Shown here in pieces: positions 25,301-36,000 of a stretch of 64,000 bases of DNA. The stretch is from assembly GCA_914767715.1 (NCBI GenBank), contig OU612067.1, positions 19,225,001 to 19,289,000 of the forward strand, in the 5' to 3' direction. Position 1 is the stretch's first letter, and each line of letters starts with the position of its first letter. The translations under genes were made by a program, and so were the position numbers. This stretch comes from Membranipora membranacea (Eukaryota; Bryozoa; Gymnolaemata; Cheilostomatida; Membraniporidae). The notes below the pieces were generated by a model that was not told the origin of the DNA, made no database searches, and saw nothing but the letters and a program-made list of their open reading frames with translations.

Positions 25301-28300
25301 AGTGATGTTACATAATTTATGATAGATAATTTGGATAAAATGCAGGAATCTATAATAAAACAAAGTTTCATTTTATATTAGAAGAAAATATTGATGACAG
25401 AAATTCACACTCTGGCTATTATTTCAATAATCTGTGACTGGTAGCTTTCTCGTTGTTACACTTCACATATAACATATTATGATGTATATTACAGTGTCTG
25501 TTCACTGCCAGCTCTAGAGAAGTTATGTGTAATAGGTAATAAAAAACTACAAACGTTACCTGATGATATAGGTATGGTTAAGACACTGAAGGAGTTATAT
25601 GTGTCAGGCTGTGATCTGACTCATTTACCAACAAGGTGAGTAATGCCCTTATGATCAGTACCATTGAAGCAATATATTAGTGATGTTACATAATTTATGA
25701 TAGATAATTTGGATAAAATGCAGGAATCTATAATGAATCAAAGTTTCATATAATATTAGAAGAAAACATTGATGACTGAAATTCACACTGTGGCTATTAT
25801 ATCTATAACCTGTTACTGGTAGTTATCTCCTTGTATTACTTAACATATAACGTATTATGATGTATATTACAGTGTCTGTTCCTTGACAGCTCTAGAGAAG
25901 TTATCTGTAATAGGTAATGAAAAACTTCAAACGTTACCTGATGATATAGGTATGATGAAGTCACTAAAGGTGTTATCTGTGTGGCGCTGTGATCTGACTC
26001 ATTTACCTACAAGGTGAGTAATGTTCTTATGATCAGAACCATTGAAGCAATATATCACATGTAACATATTATGATATATATTATAGTATCTGTTCACTGA
26101 CAGCTCTAGAGGAGTTATCTGTATCAAACTGTGATCTGATCTAAAGCAATATATTATTGATGTTACATTATTTATGATAGATAATTTGGATAGAATGCGG
26201 GAATCTATAATGAATCAAAGTTTCATATAATATTAGAAGAGAATATTGATGACTGAAATTCACACTGTGGCTATTATATCTATAATCTGTTACTGGTAGT
26301 TATCTCCTTGTATTACTTAACATATAACATATTATGATGTATATTACAGTGTCTGTTCCTTGACAGCTCTAGAGGAGTTATCTGTACTCAGTAATAAGCG
26401 ACTACAAACGTTACCTGATGATATAGGTATGATGAAGTCACTAAAGGTGTTATCTGTGTCAAACTGTGATCTGACTCATTTACCAACAAGGTGAGTAATG
26501 TTCTTATGATCAGAACTATCGAAATAATATATTAGTGATGTTACATAATTTATGATAGATAATTTGGATAAAATGCAGGAATCTATAATGAATCAAAGTT
26601 TCATATAATATTAGAAGAAAACATTGATGACTGAAATTCACACTGTGGCTATTATATCAATAATCTGTTACTGGTAGTTATCTCCTTGTATTACTTAACA
26701 TATAACATATTACGATGTATATTACAGTGTCTGTTCCTTGACAGCTCTAGAGAAGTTATCTGTAATAGGTAATGAAAAACTTCAAACGTTACCTGATGAT
26801 ATAGGTATGATGAAGTCACTAAGGGTGTTATCTGTGTCAAACTGTGATCTGACTCATTTACCTACAAGGTGAGTAATGTTCTTATGATCAGAACCATTGA
26901 AGCAATATATCACATGTAACATATTATGATATATATTATAGTATCTGTTCACTGACAGCTCTAGAGGAGTTATCTGTATCAAACTGTGATCTGATCTAAA
27001 GCAATATATTATTGATGTTACATTATTTATGATAGATAATTTGGATAGAATGCGGGAATCTATAATGAATCAAAGTTTCATATAGTATTAGAAGAAAATA
27101 TTGATGACTGAAATTCACACTGTGGCTATTATATCTATAATCTGTGACTGGTAGTTATCTCCTTGTTACACTTAACATATAACATATTATGATGTATATT
27201 ACAGTGTCTGTTCCTTGACAGCTCTAGAGGAGTTATCTGTACTCAGTAATAAGCGACTACAAACGTTACCTGATGATATAGGTATGATGAAGTCACTAAA
27301 GGTGTTATCTGTGTCAAACTGTGATCTGACTCATTTACCTACAAGGTGAGTAATGCCCTTATGATCAGAACTATCGAAATAATATATTAGTGATGTTACA
27401 TAATTTATGATAGATAATTTGGATAAAATGCAGGAATCTATAATAAAGCAAAGTTTCATTTTATATTAGAAGAAAATATTGATGACAGAAATTCACACTC
27501 TGGCTATTATATCAATAATCTGTTACTGGTAGTTATCTCCTTGTATTACTTAACATATAACATATTACGATGTATATTACAGTGTCTGTTCACTGCCAGC
27601 TCTAGAGGAGTTATCTGTATTCAGTAATAAGCGACTACAAACGTTACCTGATGATATAGGCATGATGACGTCACTGAAGGTGTTATCTGCGCGAAGCTGT
27701 GATCTGACTCATTTACCTACAAGGTGAGTAATGTTCTTGTGATATAAGTAAAAGTAATAAGTACATATTATTAGTCTGGTCCGCCAGCAAACATGAAGTG
27801 ATAAGTTGTAAGAGCGATGATTTTAGGTTGTTAAAACAGGTACAGTCTGATCATTTAAATGATACATTAAAGAATTGATATAACAGTTAGAACATAGTGA
27901 AGGAATTGAATATAATATATATATTATAAATGTATGTGAAAATGGTAACTGTTTGATTGTAATGTCCTGCATAGAGATATGAAATGGGAATATGTGAGCA
28001 AATTTGAATATCGTGCATATCGATCAATATTGGATTAAATATACATATATATATATCCCTCATCACCAGCTCATTAACCACCATGCTTTTCAGCGTGGTA
28101 ATCCACTCATAAAGGCTGAGCTATTTTGCCCACCACCTTTCTCATAATATCGCTCAATGTCACATATTACATACTGTAAAATTTCAAAGTGGAGCCTTGG
28201 TCACATTACGTAAATTTCCTGCTGTCAAATGAATTTATGGTTTTCGTTATATTAGCTTTCATGGTTAGGTGCAGTAATGCTTACATTCTATTCTTTTACT

Positions 28301-31300
28301 TGCAGCATTGGACAGCTGACCAATCTCATCAAACTTGATGTCACATACAATGGCAAGCTAACCAGGATTCCTGAGAGTCTGTACAGTGTTAGTACATTAC
28401 AAGAAGTCCTGTGTGATGGCTGTCATACACTAACCTCTCCACCTCTGGCTGTCTGCAACCTCGGAGTTAAAGCTGTGAGAAAGTACTTATTTGATCTCCG
28501 TGTGGAACGAGGAAGTAACCAACTGCTTATTCCTGTCACAGTAATAGGAAAGAGTAAGGCAGGTAAAACTAGCCTTGTTCAAAGTGTCCAACAGAACAAA
28601 AGAGTGCTGACACAGCGTGAATCTTCTGAAGAAGGTCTGGTTGATGCTGCCACCAAAGTATTCAAAGTATGTGAAGCTGATGTAGATAAGACAACGAAAC
28701 TGATATTTACTGACTTTGGGGGACACACAATGTACCACTTTTCTTATCAGCTAACCTTCAAGACTCAGTATGTGCCACTGCTGGTAATAGACATAGCTGA
28801 GTTTGACAGGTTAGCTGATAAGAATGGAGAGGAGTCAGCTTGTGAAGAGCTATGTCTAACATGGCTAGCTCATCTGTATATCTCATCACCACGTCTCAAC
28901 CGACCAGTAGTAGTCCTCACTCATCGTGACAAACTTAGTGATGAACGTTTCACCCGCCGAGAACAGCAACTCATCGAGGTCACTGAAAGGTTACGACAGC
29001 GCATCATTGAAGCTGAGAGAAGTGAATCCCCAACACTAAGCCCTGTTTTTACTATGGCTACCTTTAGTGATACCTCGGAACCCTTCATAGGACACATTGA
29101 CATTCTTGATTTATCAGACACATCTGATGTGTCTGATATTAGTGGCCTGAAGGGCGCCCTCCACAGTGCTGGCTCAGAGCTGATCACAGAGATCCCAGGA
29201 ATATGGTATCTAATGCTCATCAGAATCACTGAACGAGTTGACCAACCATTCATTCACCTGTCAGAAATAGATAAAGAGTTTCCTGATGACAAAGAGCATG
29301 TGACCCTTCAATATCTCCACAAGACAGGATGTATCATGTGGTTTGGGAAAATAGACAAACTTTCAAATTACATATTCCATCGTTCAGAGGTTTTGACAGG
29401 TCTCATAGAAATCCTATACAGTCATACCCTAGATGATACCTGGAGCAAACGCCTGAACCTCTTTTCTCCTTTCACCTCTGATGGGAAGAAGATAGATAAA
29501 AGGAAATACACTGCTATGATTGACAACTTCAACGCGACAGGAGTAATAGAGGCTTCTTTGCTCCTAAATCTGCTGGAAAAAGAATCTACAATCCCAGCTG
29601 ATATCTCAGTAGAAATCCTGAAGACATTTCACCTCATTCATCTATGTGGACCAACATCTGATTTAAGTCATGAGAAATACATTGTACCATATTTTGCGAA
29701 GGAAGAGATAAAAGCGCCTGAGGTCTTTGATAGTCTGATCCCACTGAAGGTAGATCTATGGCTACGAGGTCTCCCTATTCCGGGCTACGTCTTCTCCCTC
29801 ATTACAGCAGCCTACCTGGACATAAACTCAGACCCCTACAACTACCCTGAGGTTGGTAAGAACGGTGTAACAGTGACCAACCACACGAACAAAAGTGTCA
29901 AATATCTTCTACATGATGCTACAGAAAAGCGTCTCTCCCTGATTACTCTCGCACCCCTGAGGAGAATCGGTGATGCATGGTGTGATCATCTCGCCTCACT
30001 CCGACAGCTCATCTCAGAACTGCGTTCAGTTTGGAAAGCAGTTCGCTATCAGAATGTCTTCGTTTGCTCCCATTGCTTACTCTCAAGTAAGCCAACTCCA
30101 ACTACTGCTGTCGATCCTGATTGGTTTCAGCCAGAAAACCTGGATGGAGATCTAGATGTTTGCTATACGGGAAAGGAGACTCGTGTATGCAAAGCTACAG
30201 CTGCCATCACGGAAAGTGAAACCGTTCCAACACCACTGATTTCTCCGTGTGAGTAATATCTCAAAGACAGCCAAACAGCTGCTCCTCTTTCCGCTCTGCA
30301 AAAACTGTTGCTAGAAATACTAACCTAATTGTCACGAAACAACCATAAGCCCATGATGTGATCAAATGTCACTTTCTCCCTGCAACCCCGCTTCATTCCA
30401 TTGTGTTTATCAGACAGTTGATTGTTAGGCATCATTTCAATGGAGGCTTTAAATTATTTTGTTTTATCTGCAGGTTCTGACATATCTGAAACTGGATATG
30501 ATGTGCTAAACGCTTACATCTCAAACCTCCGAGTTCTGTCTAGTAAGTTGTTTTACACCAATCTTTCAAGTGTAATCCGGATAATTGTAAATAATTTGGT
30601 TTGTCATATGTTACGACGACTTTGTTCTCAGAACTGTCTGTGCTGATCTTCAATTACTATCTGAATCGATGAAAATACCCATCATTGATCGAGGTGTATA
30701 ATATTCATCTTTATTTTCTCATAGATGAGTCAAAGATTCTGAAGGAGCTCATAGAGAAACATCCACTCGACACAAAGGACATCAAGCTGCTGTTTGACCA
30801 CAGTGATCAGTATATAATACCACATCAGGAAACTCATGTGAAGAGATGTGGATTAGTTCTGTTCAACTCTGACAACAGAGAGGGGGCCGCAAAAGAAGCT
30901 AATGCTATGAGTGAGAGCCTCACCAAATCTGGAATTCAGACTAAGACAGTGGAATGGAAGCGGGACTATGATCTGTTTGCTGAAATCCATGATGAGCTGA
31001 CTGGGCTGATTTCTGATGGACTATCACTGCTCATCGTCTCAATCATGTCACATGGTACAGCTGGAATTCTGACCGGAATCAACGACTCCAAAATAGCTAT
31101 TTCTGATGTGCTGAAGACGTTAAGAGTCAAGCTACCTAAACATATCCCTCTGGTAAGTTGTATCTCCACTGAATTTCCTAGACCAGTTTTCGGAGGCTGC
31201 ATTTTTCTATAGATATTTGATCATAATATTGTGTGTTTTGCAGTTATTACGGCAAACCTTATGAAATTGATAATTAAGGAGTAAATCCTTCAATCTTTTG

Positions 31301-31711
31301 CAGATTCTCATAGTGCAGGCTTGTCAAGCCTATTCCGATTCGGGATCTCAGAGTCATATAGACGCTGGCCGCGCAGAACCACCTAAGTCTTATGTAGTTC
31401 TGGAGAGGCCTCATACTCTGTTACTGATGTCATCAGTTGTTGGAGGGATGGCTGTTAGAGGAGCGTTCACAGGGGCCATGGCTAGACAGTTCGCTAAGGC
31501 TAATGGGAAGATAACTATAAACGATATGGTGACTAATGCAGTCATCGACATGAAGAAGAATGAACCAGATGAGTACAATCAGTCCCCAGAATCAAGAAAC
31601 ACTCTACAGAAGAGTCTGATCCTCCCACCAGGTATAGATACACCAGATTCACAGCAACACAGTGAGGGAACATCTAAGGAAAGCCTCCTGAAGAAACTAT
31701 TAGGCAAATGA
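22319..31711 (+). CDS. LRR-Roc-COR-caspase fusion protein (ROCO family)
   Basis: Seventeen exons join in perfect phase into a predicted 1577 residues: 22319-22421, 23031-23259, eleven LRR cassettes between 23611 and 27723, then 28306-30248, 30474-30542, 30725-31152 and 31304-31711. Residues 1-111 are N-terminal, with no death, CARD or TIR domain seen. About 111-690 is LRR. The Roc GTPase follows, with a P-loop GKSKAGKTS (~708), DFGGH switch II (~764) and THRDK in the G4 position (~833). A COR-like region spans ~925-1210. The C-terminal exons form a caspase-like domain (~1339-1560): the SHG motif of the catalytic His (~1407), QACQA matching the caspase QACxG Cys motif (~1447), and a p10-like segment (LLLMSSVVGG). 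ROCO proteins are GTP-regulated scaffolds and caspases are Cys proteases, so a ligand-gated protease is the natural inference. If the donor at 30248 is not used, translation stops at 30256, giving a form without the caspase part. Confidence 0.88.
24287..24347. repeat. (TTAA)n microsatellite
   Basis: An alternating TTAA/AATT run inside the intron before the third LRR cassette. It lengthens this intron relative to its neighbours. Confidence 0.9.
26087..26144 (+). pseudogene. Truncated LRR cassette exon with in-frame stop (first copy)
   Basis: A usable acceptor (TATTATAG) leads into the start of an LRR cassette in the correct phase. The middle of the cassette is deleted, joining its first and last parts, and the frame ends at TAA after 19 codons. 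If spliced in, it would end the protein within the LRR region, before Roc, COR and caspase. It may be a dead exon or a regulated poison exon. Confidence 0.75.
26942..26999 (+). pseudogene. Truncated LRR cassette exon with in-frame stop (second copy)
   Basis: Same bases as the remnant at 26087-26144, exactly 855 bp downstream, copied as part of the 855-bp higher-order repeat 25873-26727 / 26728-27582. Same acceptor, same phase and same TAA. Confidence 0.75.
27724..28305. other. Long intron before the Roc-COR exon
   Basis: About 580 bases, longer than the other introns in the array and not sharing their sequence. It contains TA-rich repeats at 27915-27930 and 28040-28056 and ends in the acceptor TACTTGCAG. 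No exon is seen. Confidence 0.6.
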
Positions 31712-33098
31712 GTTTTCAAGTTATTTCTGGTCAATGCAAGTGACCTTTCACAGACTTTCCATGTGGAAGTATTCTATAAACCATCATTCAGGCCAAGATA
31801 TACAATGATCTCGTAAGATTGATCAGTTCCACAAATCAACCTGATCATTCTCGCTGTGTTCAGATGTTACGTCTGTAGCGTATCAGCATAGTGACTGGTG
31901 AAGTCATTTTCTGTAAATTCGTTGCATGTTTGACTCAGGCAAGACTATGAGTTTTATGTAAATGTGGCTGATCACATTTAACACTTTCACATATTGGTAG
32001 ATCATTAATTCTGAATCCATGTTTGAAGATGATTTGGATAGCTAGAATTATTTTTTGTTGACATTTACTTTTGTATAACTTGAGACTTGAACATAAGTTT
32101 ACATCTGGTAATCGCGCCTGCAACTTAATGGTTCTGTTCCATGCCACTGCTGACCGAGAGTTTTTTATTTCTTATATTCTTCATTTACAAGTTTATGCTG
32201 TATTTTAATATAGAGAGGGATGATTTCTTGTGACGAGTCTTCAGTGTTGGTTGTATTTGAATCTATAGCTGTTTATTAATTAGTTTCTGATTCACTGGTA
32301 TAGCGTGTCCTTGGAATTTCCTACATTAAAAAATTATATTCAACAATGCCATTAAATTGTCGGGTCTTGTGACATCCAATACTAGCTTTAGTTTCTGTGG
32401 ATTGTTAGTCAATGTTATCAGGTATTGCCTAAATCTTATCAAGGAGGTAAAGACAGTCTTTAACTCCTTGATATTATCATGTAAATTTCACCAGTAAAGT
32501 GAGAGGTGAAGAGGCATAGGTTCCCTGAAGGAAACTATTGGGCTGATCACGTTTTAACTTGTAGGTCACCCTACGGTGTAACAGCAAGAAATGCTGTCCA
32601 GTGGTTCAGAGAGAGTTGCGATATCAATGGGATGCTGCTCTGCGAACATTTCAATGCTCAATGCTCACAGAGATCAGACTTAACTACATGAGCCCTCACA
32701 CTAGAGTAGCATATCACTTCAGTTGACATTTAGAAACTAGTTCAACATTAGAATACTTGGTATTAATTTACAATCGCAGCTTGACTTAATATCATATCAC
32801 TCAATCAATCAAAAGTGGCAGAAAAACAGACAATTTTCAAAGAAAACTTCTAACCATAGTAGTAATATTTCATCATCTGATAAAACAATATGCAGGTGTA
32901 GATAACTTGTAAACGAGATCAATTTGGATAAAATTAATATGGTATAAATGTCACATAATATAGAATTGTCAAAACATTCACATCCAGTTCACACAGACAC
33001 TCCATCAGAACAAATCATATATGAAACTAGTTTTAGTGCTCAGACTACATTAGAAAACACATTTATATATTAATATAGAATTATGAATTATTATTTCA
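31712..33098. other. Convergent intergenic region
   Basis: The ROCO-caspase gene ends at 31711 (+) and CEP295 ends at 33099 (-), so the 1.4 kb between must hold both 3' untranslated regions. It includes the 31-bp palindromic unit at 32440-32470. No coding region is supported. Confidence 0.6.
32440..32470. mobile_element. 31-bp CAAGGAG...CTCCTTG micro-palindrome
   Basis: Arms CAAGGAGGTAAAGAC and GTCTTTAACTCCTTG pair with one mismatch around a single A, flanked by ATCTTAT and ATATTAT (six of seven match). Ends match the units at 10645 and 62177. Confidence 0.55.
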
Positions 33099-36000
33099 TC
33101 ATGACGATTTTTTACCCCTAGCCAGTAATTTACTCCCATATTCTTTTCTGCGGGCCTGTACATCTACTTTCTGTGCCTCTCTGGCTTTATAAGCTCTCTT
33201 CTGTTTTACTTCTTCTAACTGACCATACAATCTGTGTATAAGATAAATAGTAAGTGAATAATAGCCTGTGTCCCACACTACAAAGTGGTGGAGGTGGGAG
33301 GAGTCCCTATGTACTTACATCAATCAGAATTTCCCAATTGGTTTAGAACGTAAGTTTTTAAAACCAAGAATGATTGAGTTGCAGCCAACAGGACATGAGA
33401 GCAGAGGATCTTTGTAACAGTGCGGTAAGATATGACAGTTTTTTCACAATCTGCTTTCAGATAATAATCTGTTGGGGGTTACCTCATCTCAGTGGCACAC
33501 AATGTCATCTATGTTCTGTTATATAACATGAGGCCACTCCAAATTAATACCTTGATCTCGATGACAGTATGAGGATTTGTAGGTGGAGGGAGGTGATTTT
33601 TTATTTTATATTTTAGCCCTACAAAACAGCTGGAGGTAAAATAGTTTTTTTTATTTTATCTATCTACCCTGAACTCAAGTGGCTGAAAATTCTATTTTAT
33701 TTTCTCTCTCCAACTCACATGCACGAATCTTAAATGGTTGAGTTTGCCACATCATGAGTGTTTGATAATGTAATGCCACATACTCACATTGCAAGCCATC
33801 AAAGTCTAGTATAAGGCATATATGATTTAAACTTTTGATATAACCATGTGCTTGCTATCACAATATTTGTATACAAATAAGTAGCCAATGACCCAAGAGT
33901 ACCAAGCCACGCCTCCTACCCTGAGTAAGTCTAATTTTATTATTTGTAAAATCCACGATGGACAATAAAGGAGGGAGACAAAATTGCAGAGAAAGTTTTC
34001 ATAATATATTTCTTGTTCTCTTCATCCATATTGAGTCACCACTCACCATAGGTAATAAAATTATATATCATGCATACCATGTGCATACATATAGGGAATT
34101 TACAGGCATTTAGGGGTATATGTTTTATATTTTACTTGGTCAATTGACCAGGAGGTAAAATATTTTATTTTTTTATGACTATTTCCAACTGGCGGTATTT
34201 TGATTTGATCAGGGCTCTGACTAGGCGGTGGGCGTTCATCTAGATCAAGGAATTAATTTGGAGTGGCCTGATAATGCAAAAACTACTCAGAAAATCATAA
34301 CTGACCTTTTAGTTCTCTCAGTCATCTCTTTCTTTTGTTTCTTTCTCGCAGCAGAATCTAAAGTTCTCACAGAAGTCTTCGGTCTGACATCTGGGTCGGC
34401 TCTAGTCTGTGCTTCTGCTATAAAGTTATATAAATAGTTATGAGTGTTGTTGGCTATAACTCAATATTGTTATTGCGTGGCTCATAATATTTATGATTTA
34501 TTATTTATGACCAATAACCACACATTAAAAACTTCTGCAATATATAGAAGCCTATTTGATATTGGAGCATACTACATAGGATATGATTGTGACCAGCATG
34601 AGAATTAGAACAGTTACGCACAAAAGATGATCATGATCATCAAAATTCTAGCTACCTTCCATTTATTATTATACATATAAACACATATAGGAATACAATT
34701 TCCAGTATCCTAATAATTCAATATACATAGATGAAGCCGGAAGTCATGAACAAACCTGTCAAAGGCTCCTCCTCAATCCACTGTAGTCCAGGTACAGCTG
34801 ACAGCACCTCACCTACATTCTCAGCCTGTTCATCATCACCACTACCTGCAGTCTGTGGTTCCTCTACTAATGTTAGATTGGATTCGTCAGGTATAGTGCT
34901 GGCGAATGTGATCTCAGGTTCTTCTAATAGACCAGTAGAATGTTCTGTGTCCTGAAATGTAATGACATGAAACCGGTAAGAATGCAGTATAAAGGTATGA
35001 ATATGAAGGTATTTGCTGAAGTGTAACTATTTTATTTCCATCTTAAAACTTAACAGTTTGTTGTATTTTCCTTCGCAGCTTTCCTCAGTGGAAACTTAGG
35101 GGGATTTATCAAACAATGAGATAGTTGACAGATCACAAAACTACAAGCGATTGCCGGGTGATAAAATACAATGCAAATATTTTACATACACCCTGGTCGG
35201 TCTCGACCAGCTTTGTTTGGATGATGCTAAGACAGGCTATATACACTCTAAGTTTATACAAAAATAGTACATATAGAACAGCACCTGTAATGGTTTTTGA
35301 GGAGTACTACTTGAAGGTCTACTACTGATAGTTATCTTCATAGGAGTAGATTGCGAGATATCAGCATCACCAAGCAACATATCATCTACAAAATAATCAT
35401 ACCTTCTCATGTCATACCAACTTATCAAGCCAAAAGGAAATTAGACCATGGGAATTCGGAATTTGATATAGCAATGTTGTTCAAAACTTGCTCAATCATT
35501 TTCCAGGTCTGAAATGATACATGATACAGATGACCTTTGATCTCTACTACAGTATGGATAACTATAGGATAACTGGCAGCTTTTACGAGGCTATAAAGAG
35601 CATTTAGTCAGGAAGCAGCCCCCACTTTCACTTCTACCAAATGACTGGGGTTTAATTGTGCTTAATGTAAGGAGTTTTTGGAGCTGATCACAATGGTGGC
35701 ACAATATGCGGCTGTTATTGACCTTACATGACCCATTGCTGCGAAAATAATATTTGTGCGTGACTTCTCCTACTGTAATAAAAGCTATTCAATAAGAAGG
35801 TCATGTCTCCTCTAAATATCACCTTATCCCCCCCACCCCCACCCACCGCAGTTTGTCACACTGATCGGCGGTGTTTTTGGAGAGCCTTATAGTAATAATA
35901 AACACCTACCGACAGAAAATATAGTCTCTTCCTGGTCTGCTGCTAATGTTTTCATCGGTGATCCAAAGGAATCTAAAATCATAAAAATATATATGTTCTG

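Larger units (their letters stand above)
23611..27723 (+). repeat. Tandem array of eleven LRR exon cassettes
   Basis: Exons: 23611-23751, 23891-24031, 24358-24498, 24736-24879, 25117-25257, 25495-25635, 25873-26013, 26350-26490, 26728-26868, 27205-27345, 27583-27723. Ten are 141 nt and one is 144. All have phase-2 introns on both sides, so any number can be added, lost or skipped without changing frame. Each encodes two LRRs built on LPDDIGMMKSLK and CDLTHLPT. The introns are also near-identical, giving a unit of about 378-381 bp; the first two units are shorter or diverged. The variable residues fall just before the conserved Asn or Cys of each LRR. Confidence 0.92.

Noticed and set aside
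23611-27723. Regularly spaced near-identical repeats that could suggest a CRISPR-like array
   Set aside because: The repeats are 141-nt LRR exons with splice sites and conserved introns; they translate in one phase and the spacing is exon-intron, not repeat-spacer.
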